Shown here one piece after another: positions 8,269-16,930 of a DNA stretch of 41,180 nt. A program made the translations under genes and the position numbers. This stretch comes from CAYNST01 sp964399955 (GTDB lineage Bacteria; Pseudomonadota; Gammaproteobacteria; Pseudomonadales; Cellvibrionaceae): the NCBI GenBank assembly GCA_964399955.1, contig CAYNST010000020.1, forward strand, positions 1 to 41,180. Direction: 5' to 3'. Position 1 is the stretch's first letter. Each line of letters opens with the position of its first letter. The notes under the pieces were generated by a model. The model made no database searches and was not told where the DNA came from. It saw only the letters and a list, made by a program, of their open reading frames with translations.

Positions 8269-11200
8269 ATGTCCGAGCGCAATTCCCGATTGGCTGCCCT
8301 GCAAAGCGCCCTTGCCCAGCGCATACTGGTTCTGGATGGCGGCATGGGGACCATGATCCAGTCTCACCGGCTTGGTGAGGTCGACTTCCGGGGCGCCCGG
8401 TTTGCCGATTTTGCATCGGACGTCGCTGGCAACAATGACCTGCTTTGCCTGACCCAACCCCAGCTAATCACCGACTTGCACCGCGCCTATTTTGCAGCGG
8501 GCGCCGACATCGTCGAAACCAACACCTTCAACAGCACGCAGGTTTCTCAGGCAGATTACAACATGCAATCCCTGGTGCCGGAGCTGAATCGGGTTGCCGC
8601 TCAATTGGCGCGTGAGGCTGCGGACGAGTTTACCGAGCTCACTCCCCACAAACCGCGTTTTGTGGCCGGCGTGCTAGGCCCAACCAGTCGCACCTGCTCC
8701 ATCTCTCCCGATGTCAACGACCCCAGCGCACGCAACGTTACCTTTGATGAGCTTGTCGAGAACTACACGGAGGCCCTGGCCGGCCTGGTGGAAGGCGGTA
8801 GCGATCTGATCATGATCGAGACGGTGTTTGACACACTGAACGCCAAGGCGGCGGTCTACGCAGTGCAGACGTACTTCGACAAAGTGGGTTTCAGCCTGCC
8901 CATCATGATTTCAGGCACGATCACCGACGCCTCCGGCCGCACGCTGTCCGGGCAGACCACCGAGGCCTTCTACAACTCTTTGGCTCACGCCAAGCCCATT
9001 GCCATTGGGCTCAACTGCGCCCTGGGAGCGCAGGAACTGCGCCCCTATGTCAAAGAGCTGGCGCGCGTGGCTGAATGCTACACCTCAGCCCACCCCAATG
9101 CCGGGCTGCCCAACGAGTTTGGCGAGTACGACCAGACACCAGAAGAGATGGCGGTGATCGTGCGGGAGTTTGCCGCGAGTGGATTTCTGAACATCATTGG
9201 TGGCTGCTGTGGCACTACTCCCGCTCATATCAAAGCCATCGCCGAGGCCGTGGCCGACTGCGTGCCTCGTATTCCGCCGCGCCACAAACCCGCTTGCCGA
9301 CTCGCCGGGCTGGAAGCGTTCAATATCACCGCAGACTCCCTGTTCGTCAACATTGGCGAGCGGTGTAACGTAACCGGGTCTGCTCGCTTCAAAAAGCTGA
9401 TTCTTGAAGACGATTATGCCACGGCGCTGGAAGTAGCGCTGGAGCAGGTGGAAAACGGCGCGCAGATCATCGACGTCAACATGGACGAGGGTATGCTCGA
9501 CGCCGAGAAGGCAATGACGCGCTTCCTGCGCATGGTCGCATCAGAACCCGATATCTCCCGGGTGCCGGTCATGGTGGACTCCTCAAAGTTTTTTGTAATT
9601 GAGGCCGGCTTGAAGTGCATTCAGGGCAAAGCGGTGGTCAACTCCATCAGCCTCAAGGAAGGCGAAGACCTGTTCGTGCAGCAGGCCACCCAATGCCTAC
9701 GCTTTGGTGCGGCGGTGGTGGTTATGGCCTTTGACGAACAGGGTCAGGCCGACACCCAGGCGCGCAAAACAGAAATCTGTAAGCGCAGCTACGACATTTT
9801 GATCAATCGCGTGGGTTTTGCGCCCCAAGACATCATTTTTGACCCCAATATCTTCGCCGTGGCCACCGGTATCGACGAGCACAATAACTACGCCGTCGAC
9901 TTCATCGAGGCCACTCGCTGGATCCGCAAGAACCTGCCGCACGCCAGCGTGTCCGGCGGTGTCAGCAACGTGTCGTTTTCGTTCCGCGGCAACAATCCTG
10001 TGCGCGAAGCCATTCATTCGGTGTTCTTGTACCACGCCATCAAAGCCGGGATGAACATGGGCATCGTCAACGCCGGCCAGTTGGCGATTTACGACGATCT
10101 GCCGGAGGATTTACGGCAAAAAGTCGAAGCAGTCATTCTGAATCAAAACAGCAACGGCACCGAAGCACTGCTGGAAATTGCCGACCGGTATCGCGGTGAC
10201 GGCGGTACACAGGAGAAAAAAGAAGACCTTGCCTGGCGCTCACTGCCGGTTGGAAAGCGCCTGCAGCACGCGCTGGTCAAGGGCATCTCCACGCACATCA
10301 TCGAGGACACTGAAGAAGCCCGCCAGCAGGCTAAGAAGCCGCTGGATGTTATTGAAGGTGCTTTGATGGACGGTATGAATGTGGTGGGCGATCTGTTCAG
10401 CGAAGGCAAGATGTTTTTGCCCCAGGTGGTCAAGTCCGCGCGGGTCATGAAGCAGTCAGTTGCCTATTTGCAACCTTACATAGAACTGGAGAAGACCGCC
10501 GCCAGCAAGCCGCGCGGTAAAATACTGATGGCCACTGTCAAAGGCGATGTGCACGACATTGGCAAGAATATTGTTGGTGTGGTATTGCAATGCAACAATT
10601 TTGACGTTGTCGATCTGGGCGTTATGGTGCCCTATGACAAAATTCTGCGCACCGCGAAAGAGGAAAAGTGCGACATCATCGGTTTATCGGGATTGATCAC
10701 GCCGTCACTTGACGAGATGGTGACCGTGGCCCGTGAAATGCAAAGCCAGGGCTTTGACCTGCCACTGATGATTGGCGGAGCTACCACATCCAAAGCGCAT
10801 ACTGCGGTGAAGATAGACCCTCAGTATCAGCGCAATCAGGTGGTTTACGTGGCCGACGCCTCCAGGGCGGTTGGGGTGGCCAGCCAACTGCTGTCCGACG
10901 ACCACCGCCCCCAGTTCGTAGAAGCACTCAAGGCGGAATACCAAAAGGTGCGTGAGCGCAACGCCAACCGTCAGAGCCGGCGCCGACTGGTGTCATACAC
11001 CGAGGCCCTGCAGCGCAAATACGTCATCGACTGGCGCAACTACCAGCCACCCAAACCCAAATTGATTGGCACCCAAGTGTTTGACAATTACCCACTGGAG
11101 GCCCTGGTTGACTATATCGACTGGACGCCCTTCTTCATGAGCTGGGATCTCGCCGGCAAGTATCCGGCGATATTGTCAGACAAGGTGGTTGGTGAGGCCG

Positions 11201-11961
11201 CCACACAATTGTTCAGAGACGGACAGGAGCTTTTACAGCGTTTGTTGTCAGAGAAGAGGTTGTCGGCTCAAGGTGTCATCGGCTTATGGCCGGCCCAGTC
11301 CGAGCAGGACGACATTTTGGTTCAAGCGGAAGACGGCAGACAGGTTCGCCTGCACCACCTGCGGCAGCAGCAGGACAAGAACTCCGCCACCGATACGCTG
11401 TTTTGCCTGTCGGACTTCATAGCCCCCGCCGGCAGCGGCCGCCAGGATTATATCGGCGGCTTCGCGGTGACCGCCGGCATTGGTGCCGACGAACTGGCGC
11501 GCGAGTACGAAGCCCAGGGAGACGACTATAATGCAATCATGGTCAAAGCCTTGGCAGATCGCCTGGCCGAGGCCTTTGCAGAACAGATGCACGAGCGTAT
11601 TCGCAGGGAGTTCTGGGGCTACGCGGTCGACGAGCAAATGGACAAGCAGGCCCTGCTCAAAGAGCGCTACCAGGGCATCAGGCCCGCTCCAGGTTATCCC
11701 GCCTGCCCGGATCACACGGAGAAGGCCACGCTGTTCAGCCTGCTGGGCGCCAGCCGCACAAATATTGAGCTCACCGAGCACTTTGCCATGCATCCGGCGG
11801 CTTCAGTATCGGGTTGGTATTTCTCCCACCCGGAGTCTAAGTACTTTGGCCTGGGTAAGATCGGCGAGGATCAGGTTGAGTCCTTAGCCCAGCGCAAAAA
11901 CGTGGATAGAGAATGGGTGGAGCGATGGCTGCGACCCAACTTGGACTACGATCCACAATAG
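8269..11961 (+). CDS. metH: Cobalamin-dependent methionine synthase
   Basis: This enzyme transfers a methyl group from methyltetrahydrofolate to homocysteine through cobalamin. At 1230 aa it is nearly the same size as the E. coli enzyme (1227). Domains in order are: homocysteine-binding with zinc ligands (IGLNCALG near 249, IIGGCCGTTP near 312), folate-binding (FVNIGERCNVTGS near 360), B12 cap and B12-binding with the DVHDIGKN histidine near 762, and the C-terminal AdoMet reactivation domain (RPAPGYPACPDH; SVSGWYFSHPESKYFGLGK). A GGAAG precedes ATG 8269. Nothing is missing or broken. The gene is probably transcribed alone or with the DUF2970 gene 48 bp downstream; a small GCCGC/GCGGC hairpin (11970-11982) lies between them. 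Confidence 0.98.
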   Translation: MSERNSRLAALQSALAQRILVLDGGMGTMIQSHRLGEVDFRGARFADFASDVAGNNDLLCLTQPQLITDLHRAYFAAGADIVETNTFNSTQVSQADYNMQSLVPELNRVAAQLAREAADEFTELTPHKPRFVAGVLGPTSRTCSISPDVNDPSARNVTFDELVENYTEALAGLVEGGSDLIMIETVFDTLNAKAAVYAVQTYFDKVGFSLPIMISGTITDASGRTLSGQTTEAFYNSLAHAKPIAIGLNCALGAQELRPYVKELARVAECYTSAHPNAGLPNEFGEYDQTPEEMAVIVREFAASGFLNIIGGCCGTTPAHIKAIAEAVADCVPRIPPRHKPACRLAGLEAFNITADSLFVNIGERCNVTGSARFKKLILEDDYATALEVALEQVENGAQIIDVNMDEGMLDAEKAMTRFLRMVASEPDISRVPVMVDSSKFFVIEAGLKCIQGKAVVNSISLKEGEDLFVQQATQCLRFGAAVVVMAFDEQGQADTQARKTEICKRSYDILINRVGFAPQDIIFDPNIFAVATGIDEHNNYAVDFIEATRWIRKNLPHASVSGGVSNVSFSFRGNNPVREAIHSVFLYHAIKAGMNMGIVNAGQLAIYDDLPEDLRQKVEAVILNQNSNGTEALLEIADRYRGDGGTQEKKEDLAWRSLPVGKRLQHALVKGISTHIIEDTEEARQQAKKPLDVIEGALMDGMNVVGDLFSEGKMFLPQVVKSARVMKQSVAYLQPYIELEKTAASKPRGKILMATVKGDVHDIGKNIVGVVLQCNNFDVVDLGVMVPYDKILRTAKEEKCDIIGLSGLITPSLDEMVTVAREMQSQGFDLPLMIGGATTSKAHTAVKIDPQYQRNQVVYVADASRAVGVASQLLSDDHRPQFVEALKAEYQKVRERNANRQSRRRLVSYTEALQRKYVIDWRNYQPPKPKLIGTQVFDNYPLEALVDYIDWTPFFMSWDLAGKYPAILSDKVVGEAATQLFRDGQELLQRLLSEKRLSAQGVIGLWPAQSEQDDILVQAEDGRQVRLHHLRQQQDKNSATDTLFCLSDFIAPAGSGRQDYIGGFAVTAGIGADELAREYEAQGDDYNAIMVKALADRLAEAFAEQMHERIRREFWGYAVDEQMDKQALLKERYQGIRPAPGYPACPDHTEKATLFSLLGASRTNIELTEHFAMHPAASVSGWYFSHPESKYFGLGKIGEDQVESLAQRKNVDREWVERWLRPNLDYDPQ

Positions 11962-12009
11962 GATACCAAGCCGCCGTGCGGCGCTACCAGATAGAATGCG
12001 AGTTGTTTT

Positions 12010-12237
12010 ATGACAGACACACACGAACCCAAGCCCCAACCAGAAGACTGCCCTAAGGCCAGCGTTTTGGATCTCGCCTTCAGCGGTGTGGCCGCCGCGT
12101 TTGGCGTTCAGAGCAACAAAAATCGGGTGCGAGACTTTCAGCAGAAGAGCATCGTGCCGTTCATTCTGACCGGCGTTGCCCTGACGACGTTTCTTTTGGT
12201 TAGCTTGATATTGTTGGTAAGTTGGGTGCTTAGTTGA
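12010..12237 (+). CDS. DUF2970 family membrane protein
   Basis: This 75-aa protein has a soluble N-terminal half with the family signature (AFGVQSNKNRVRDFQQ) and one C-terminal transmembrane segment (about residues 49-73, IVPFILTGVALTTFLLVSL). It fits DUF2970, a family of small proteins of unknown function found in gammaproteobacteria. It lies between metH and the sulfite reductase genes, so a link to sulfur or methionine metabolism is possible, but position is the only support. Confidence 0.85.
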   Translation: MTDTHEPKPQPEDCPKASVLDLAFSGVAAAFGVQSNKNRVRDFQQKSIVPFILTGVALTTFLLVSLILLVSWVLS

Positions 12238-12330
12238 AGCTCCGGGTCAAGCGGACAACCTTGTCTGATGCTGCAACCGGGGGGGGTACGGCTGGCCGGC
12301 GCAGTCGCAGCCCCCACTCCAGCGCGTATT

Positions 12331-12468
12331 TTATTGCCCGCTAATCCAGTAGATGGACGCCACCACAAAGACCATTGTCAAAACGATGGCCGCCACGGCG
12401 TCTACCATGCTGTCTTCATGATCGGTGTGCGCCCGCGGAGTCAACTGCGGTTGCTGGTCGTTGGTCAT
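12331..12468 (-). CDS. Small single-pass membrane protein (45 aa), unrecognised
   Basis: A short open frame on the minus strand encodes 45 aa. An acidic, His-rich hydrophilic start (MTNDQQPQLTPR, then HTDHED) is followed by one clean transmembrane helix (about residues 22-41, AVAAIVLTMVFVVASIYW) and ends ISGQ. Three consecutive ATGs occur (12474, 12471, 12468). The AGAGG at 12476-12480 is about 8 nt from the third, so 12468 is chosen; the first would add two Met residues. The protein-like layout and the ribosome binding site argue for a real gene. It is convergent with DUF2970 and divergent from cysI. I do not recognise a family. Confidence 0.65.
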   Translation of the reverse strand: MTNDQQPQLTPRAHTDHEDSMVDAVAAIVLTMVFVVASIYWISGQ

Positions 12469-12594
12469 CATCATGCCCTCTTGAATTGGCGTCATTGATC
12501 AGGAGAACGGGCTCGCCCGTTGCGGGTTATAAGGTTAAAGCAGAACAGACTAAAAAAACACTGTTTCTGCAGCAATACCGCCGCCAGTATCTCA

Positions 12595-12600
12595 TATAAT
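12595..12600 (+). promoter_or_regulatory. Candidate cysI -10 element
   Basis: A perfect TATAAT lies 114 bp before the cysI start. No -35 is seen at normal spacing, which would suit an activated promoter of the CysB-dependent kind. The predicted start (about 12607) puts the whole 12612-12650 hairpin into a leader of about 108 nt. A separate AACGGGC-TC-GCCCGTT palindrome at 12506-12521 lies about 75 bp upstream of the -10 and is a possible activator site. Confidence 0.45.
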
Positions 12601-12611
12601 GAGCGGCATGT

Positions 12612-12650
12612 CGGGGCGAGGCCGCACCCGGTCGGCGTGGCCTCGCCCCG
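12612..12650 (+). promoter_or_regulatory. Long perfect hairpin in the cysI leader
   Basis: CGGGGCGAGGC at 12612-12622 pairs perfectly with GCCTCGCCCCG at 12640-12650, and the stem can be extended inward to 14 bp with one G-T pair, leaving an 11-nt loop. It is followed by three TGCGG direct repeats and a TTTTT tract at about 12679-12683, just before the ribosome binding site. It is too far from the T-run for a standard terminator, so its role (attenuation, RNA stability or protein binding) is open. Confidence 0.5.
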
Positions 12651-12714
12651 CCTGCGGTTTTGCGGTATCCTTGCGGCCTTTTTAAACACACCAGCACACA
12701 GGAACACAACGTCC

Positions 12715-14382
12715 ATGTACGTTTACGACGAACATGACCATAAGCTGATCGGCGAGCGCGTGGAACAGTTCCGCCGCCAGACCGAGCGCTTTTTGGCCGG
12801 AGCCATAGCTCCCGAGCAGTTTCTACCATTGCGACTGCAGAACGGTCTGTATATTCAGCGGTTGGCGCCCATGCTGCGCATCGCCGTACCCTACGGCATG
12901 CTCAGCAGCCGGCAGTTGCGCAAGCTTGCGCATATTACCCGCCACTACGACAAAGGCTACTGCCACATCACCACCAGACAAAACATTCAGCTGAACTGGC
13001 CACAATTTGACGAGGTGCCGGACATCCTGGCGGAACTGGCCGAGGTGGAAATGCACGCGGTTCAGACCAGTGGTAACTGTGTGCGCAATACGACCACTGA
13101 TCAGTTTGCGGGCGTTGCCCCCGATGAAATCGTAGACCCGCGCCCCTATTGCGAAATTATTCGCCAGTGGTCCACCTTTCATCCGGAATTCGCCTTTCTG
13201 CCGCGCAAGTTCAAAATCGCAGTATCGGGATCTGAAGGCGACCGTGCGGCCATCCAGTTCCACGATATCGGCCTGCAACTGTTGAAGAACAACGCGGGCG
13301 AAACAGGCTTTCGCGTATTGGTTGGCGGTGGCCTGGGGCGCACGCCAGTGATCGGCAGTGTTATCCGCGAATTCCTCCCCGAACAGGATCTGCTGACCTA
13401 CCTTGAGGCCATCCTGCGCATTTATAACCTGCACGGCCGGCGAGACAATAAATTCAAAGCGCGTATAAAAATACTGGTACGCGCACTGGGCGCCGATGTC
13501 TTCGCAGACAAGGTTGAACAGGAATGGCAGCAGCTACGCGACAGCGAGACCCGACTGACTGCCGAGGAAATCGAACGCGCTAAACGCTTCTTCACCGAGC
13601 CTCCATACCAGCGGGGCCTTGACGATATGGAAGCCATGGCTGCAGTCAACAGCCTGCGCACGGAACACGCTCAGTTTGACCAATGGCTCAGCCATAATGT
13701 GCACCCGCACAGGGTGCCGGGCTACCGCGCCATCACCTTGTCGCTGAAGGTTACGGGTGTTCCCCCTGGCGATCTGACCGATATTCAACTGGAGGCCATT
13801 GCCGATCTGGCTGACCGTTACGCCTTCGGCGAGGCTCGCACCACGCACAACCAGAACATGGTGCTTGCCGATGTCAGGGTTGATCAACTGTTTGACGTTT
13901 GGCAGAAGTTGAAAGAACAGGGGTTTGCCACCGCCAATATCGGCACCTTGACCGATATGATCTGCTGCCCTGGAGGTGACTTCTGCTCATTGGCCAACGC
14001 CAAATCCATTCCCATTGCAGAAGCGATAGCCCGGGAGTTCGAAGATCTGGATTTTGTTTACGATCTTGGGCCAATGGAGTTGAATATCTCAGGCTGTATG
14101 AACGCCTGTGGCCACCACCACATTGGGCACATCGGCATTTTGGGCGTGGACAAAAAAGGCGAAGAGTTCTACCAGGTCCAACTGGGCGGCAACTCGGGAA
14201 ACCGTGCAGCGCTTGGCAAGGTTCTGGGGCCTGCCTTTGGCCGCGATGAAATGCCAATTGTGGTTCGACAAATAGTGAATGTGTACCTGGAACAGCGCGC
14301 TGAAGATGAAGCCTTCGTGGATACCTTCGAACGCATTGGCATAGCCCCTTTCAAGGAGAAGGTTTATGCGAAAGCTCAGTAG
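12715..14382 (+). CDS. cysI: Siroheme nitrite/sulfite reductase, CysI type
   Basis: This 555-aa enzyme reduces sulfite to sulfide for cysteine synthesis, using siroheme and a 4Fe-4S cluster. It has the two-fold ferredoxin-like halves of the family, with HITTRQNIQLNW near residue 85. Cluster and siroheme cysteines are in ICCPGGDFC (near 415) and SGCMNACGHHH (near 460). The frame is open back to 12520, but ATG 12715 (MYVYDEHDHK) matches the usual start of Pseudomonas-type CysI, with AGGA 11 nt upstream. No flavoprotein subunit (cysJ) is present here, so electrons probably come from another donor. Its end overlaps the DUF934 gene by 17 bases, which makes a two-gene operon. Confidence 0.95.
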   Translation: MYVYDEHDHKLIGERVEQFRRQTERFLAGAIAPEQFLPLRLQNGLYIQRLAPMLRIAVPYGMLSSRQLRKLAHITRHYDKGYCHITTRQNIQLNWPQFDEVPDILAELAEVEMHAVQTSGNCVRNTTTDQFAGVAPDEIVDPRPYCEIIRQWSTFHPEFAFLPRKFKIAVSGSEGDRAAIQFHDIGLQLLKNNAGETGFRVLVGGGLGRTPVIGSVIREFLPEQDLLTYLEAILRIYNLHGRRDNKFKARIKILVRALGADVFADKVEQEWQQLRDSETRLTAEEIERAKRFFTEPPYQRGLDDMEAMAAVNSLRTEHAQFDQWLSHNVHPHRVPGYRAITLSLKVTGVPPGDLTDIQLEAIADLADRYAFGEARTTHNQNMVLADVRVDQLFDVWQKLKEQGFATANIGTLTDMICCPGGDFCSLANAKSIPIAEAIAREFEDLDFVYDLGPMELNISGCMNACGHHHIGHIGILGVDKKGEEFYQVQLGGNSGNRAALGKVLGPAFGRDEMPIVVRQIVNVYLEQRAEDEAFVDTFERIGIAPFKEKVYAKAQ

Positions 14383-14857
14383 CTCGGGCGATATCCAACA
14401 AGACGATTGGGTGTGGATGGAAGACGACAATCTGGCGGATGGTCAGCCGCTGCCGGCGGCGAACACTATTGTCCCCTTGGCCTACTACGCACGCAATATC
14501 CAGCAGTCTCGTGCGCAAGGCTGGGGCGTTTGGCTGGACACTGAAGCCGATGTTCAAGCATTGCGTGACGAGGCGCCGCACATCCCATTGGTTGCCATCA
14601 AATTTCTCGCATTTGCAGATGGCCGTGGATTTTCCCAGGCGCGCATGCTCAGAAACAATCTGCAGTATTCGGGGGAGCTGCTCGCCGCCGGTGCCTTCAT
14701 GCAGGACCAGCTCTGCTACCTGAAGCGCTGTGGCTTTGACAGCTTCACAATAGCCGAGGATGCAGATGTTGATTCGCTGCGCAGAAGCTTGCAGGATTTC
14801 AGTGACGGTTACCAAGCCGATGCTCAACAACCCACACCGCTGTTCCGCCGTCGCTAG
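14366..14857 (+). CDS. DUF934 family protein, sulfite reductase partner
   Basis: This 163-aa soluble protein has the DUF934 signature blocks (FADGRGFSQARMLR, residues 83-96, and the C-terminal DFSDGYQ). DUF934 proteins are commonly encoded directly after the single-subunit CysI and are thought to take part in sulfite reduction, perhaps in electron supply; the biochemistry is not settled. The start lies inside cysI (17-base overlap), with AAGGAGAAGG just before it, so translation is coupled. It ends 172 bp before sohB, which faces the other way. A bulged GCCGCA/TGCGGC hairpin at 14866-14892 follows the stop without a T-run. Confidence 0.9.
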   Translation: MRKLSSSGDIQQDDWVWMEDDNLADGQPLPAANTIVPLAYYARNIQQSRAQGWGVWLDTEADVQALRDEAPHIPLVAIKFLAFADGRGFSQARMLRNNLQYSGELLAAGAFMQDQLCYLKRCGFDSFTIAEDADVDSLRRSLQDFSDGYQADAQQPTPLFRRR

Positions 14858-14984
14858 CACTCACTGCCGCATCCGCTGAATGCCGGTGCGGCGCATGTTA
14901 ACCTCTCCCCTCCCACATGCACCGCAAAATACGTGATACTGCCCTCCTGGACCGGCAAAAAAGCCACAGGAGCGAGCATTTATC

Positions 14985-15037
14985 GGCGGCCTGCCCATTG
15001 TCGCGGGTCAGCGGCCGCCTCCAAATGTATCATTTGG
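14985..15037 (-). terminator. Hairpins at the 3' end of sohB
   Basis: CCAAATG-TAT-CATTTGG (15021-15037) is a perfect 7-bp hairpin that includes the sohB stop codon. GGCGGCC/GGCCGCC (14985-14991 and 15013-15019) lies immediately downstream of it. A T6 run on the minus strand follows only about 25 nt later. The pair marks the boundary between the convergent cys and sohB units; classical intrinsic termination is not proven. Confidence 0.35.
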
Positions 15038-16082
15038 CCCAATAGCGCAAGTTGAGCGTGCCCAGTAGACGCAGTGCTGCGGTCTCTATGGCCTGAGCAG
15101 TCGCGCGCGAAAATTTTTCGTGCAGAGGCTTTTTCTGCTCGTGATGCACGGCCAATATCTGTGCCTCTGGATGTAGGTTCAGCAGGTATTCGTCACTGGT
15201 AGCAATTTCATCAATCAAGTTAACCTGCAGCGCGCGTCGGCCAAACCAGATCTCCCCGGTAGCCACCTGCTCAATATTGACCACGGCGCGATGCTCGCTG
15301 ATGAATTCTTTGAACAGGACGTGAATATCTTCCAGATCCTCGATGAACTTCTGCCGGCCCTTATCGGTGTTTTCTCCAAAAACGGTGAGTGTGCGCTTGT
15401 ACTCGCCGGCGGTCAGTAACTCGTAATCCACATTGTGCTTTTGCAGCAGGCGGTGAAAATTGGGAAGTTGCGCGACCACGCCGATAGAGCCGATGATGGC
15501 AAAAGGAGCGGCGATGATCTTGTGAGCGACGCAGGCCATCATGTAACCGCCACTGGCTGCCACTTTATCTACGCAAACCGTAAGCCTGATATTTTTTCGC
15601 ACCAGCCGATCCAGTTGGCTGGCAGCCAGCCCATAGCTGTGCACCATGCCGCCCTGGCTCTCCAGCTTCAGCACCACTTCATCCCGCTCGGGTTTGGCAA
15701 TGGCAAGAACTGCGGTGATTGCTTCCCGCAGATCAGAGGTTGCAGACGCTTTGACATCACCGTCAAAATCCAGGACAAAAACGCGTTTTTTCTGCTCGTG
15801 GTCTGTGTTGCCAGCCTGTTGGCCCTTGGCAGCCTGCTTTTTTGCCTTTTTGTCGGCTTTCTCCAATTTTTTCAACTGCTTGGGCTCCAGGGTACAGGAC
15901 TTGATGGCGCCGGCCATTTCCTCGAAGCGGTCATTCAGCTTGGTGACAACTATGCGGCCACTGCGGGCCCTGCCGTTATTTTTACTGCCCAGCGACACCA
16001 GAACACTGGCGACGATGATGATCGCAACAACTATTGTTATTGCTTTGGCCAGAAACAGCCCATAAGAAAATAGAAAGTCCAA
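15030..16082 (-). CDS. sohB: S49-family inner-membrane protease SohB
   Basis: SohB is a signal-peptide-peptidase-like serine protease anchored in the inner membrane. One N-terminal transmembrane helix (about residues 6-30) and a charged Lys/Gln-rich linker (near 70-100) precede the protease domain. The Ser-Lys dyad is Ser177 in KVAASGGYMM and Lys229 in GEYKRT. A longer ATG frame starts at 16154, but its 24 extra residues contain Cys-rich non-family sequence. The TTG at 16082 (LDFLFSYGLFLAK) aligns exactly with the start of E. coli SohB (MELLSEYGLFLAK), gives 350 aa against 349, and has AGGGGGA just upstream. A TTG start is therefore proposed. Confidence 0.93.
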   Translation of the reverse strand: MDFLFSYGLFLAKAITIVVAIIIVASVLVSLGSKNNGRARSGRIVVTKLNDRFEEMAGAIKSCTLEPKQLKKLEKADKKAKKQAAKGQQAGNTDHEQKKRVFVLDFDGDVKASATSDLREAITAVLAIAKPERDEVVLKLESQGGMVHSYGLAASQLDRLVRKNIRLTVCVDKVAASGGYMMACVAHKIIAAPFAIIGSIGVVAQLPNFHRLLQKHNVDYELLTAGEYKRTLTVFGENTDKGRQKFIEDLEDIHVLFKEFISEHRAVVNIEQVATGEIWFGRRALQVNLIDEIATSDEYLLNLHPEAQILAVHHEQKKPLHEKFSRATAQAIETAALRLLGTLNLRYWAK

Positions 16083-16216
16083 AAATCCCCCTGCGCATCT
16101 GCAACTATGAAATAGCAGATTGTACGTCAAGGCGAGCTGGATTGCGCATCGCATGGCGAATCAGGTGTGACTTCCTGTCCTCCGGAAAGCGCCCAAGGCG
16201 CAAGCGAGAGAAGCCC

Positions 16217-16891
16217 TCAGTACCAGTGACTGATAGCTGCTTTGGCTGCAGGGTTGAGCGGTTTGGCCACCAACCCGGTTTGAGACAGACCAACTTCATA
16301 CAAGGCGCCATCAGCCATGGGGACATAAGTAGCGCTGCCGTAACCGGCGTCCACCCAGGGCAGTTTTTCATTGCTTTTGCGGGCAATGGCCCAGACATCC
16401 ATCCCGTACTCACTGCGGCTAAGCTCATAAACTGTGCGTGGTTTGGAACGCTCGTCCTCCAGCATAAAATACCGGCCGCTGATACGGTCGAGCCGGTAGC
16501 CAGGTTTGCCCCCTAAGCCCTTCATCCAGCCCTTCCAGCGAATGACGCGAGCATCCAATTGCCACTGATCACCGCTCAGGTCAAAACTTTCGGTCAGTCC
16601 GTTGTCGGGGAATATCAAAGAGGCCCGAAAACGCTGGTGGCCAAGTTTCTCGAAACTGATGGTGGCAATTGGCTTTTCCTGAGTGAGAGCTTGATAGGTG
16701 CGAATATCCAAAGCAACAAGCGCAAATACAATGGCCAGGCAGACAATGACCGCACCGGACATCCCCCTAAGCCAGCCCAACAACCAGCCGCCGCGTACCA
16801 GCAATCGCAAGCCCGCAGCCAATATGACCAGACTGATGATACCCACGAACAGAGCCAGCGCATTGAAGAACATAGCAGAACCTATACCCAT
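16217..16891 (-). CDS. Conserved two-helix membrane protein of unknown function
   Basis: This 224-aa protein has two N-terminal transmembrane segments (about residues 8-29 and 43-63) separated by a basic loop. A soluble domain of about 155 residues follows, rich in Trp, Tyr and Arg (WQLDARVIRWKGW, GYRLDRISGRYF, LPWVDAGYGSATYV). Similar proteins have been labelled cation or multidrug efflux pump in databases, which the two-helix layout does not support. It lies in the same direction as nudC (39-bp gap) and sohB, so an operon is likely. I propose no function. Confidence 0.75.
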   Translation of the reverse strand: MGIGSAMFFNALALFVGIISLVILAAGLRLLVRGGWLLGWLRGMSGAVIVCLAIVFALVALDIRTYQALTQEKPIATISFEKLGHQRFRASLIFPDNGLTESFDLSGDQWQLDARVIRWKGWMKGLGGKPGYRLDRISGRYFMLEDERSKPRTVYELSRSEYGMDVWAIARKSNEKLPWVDAGYGSATYVPMADGALYEVGLSQTGLVAKPLNPAAKAAISHWY

Positions 16892-16930
16892 AGCTGGGAC
16901 CCGCTGTGAAAACTCTGTGGGAGAAACTGG

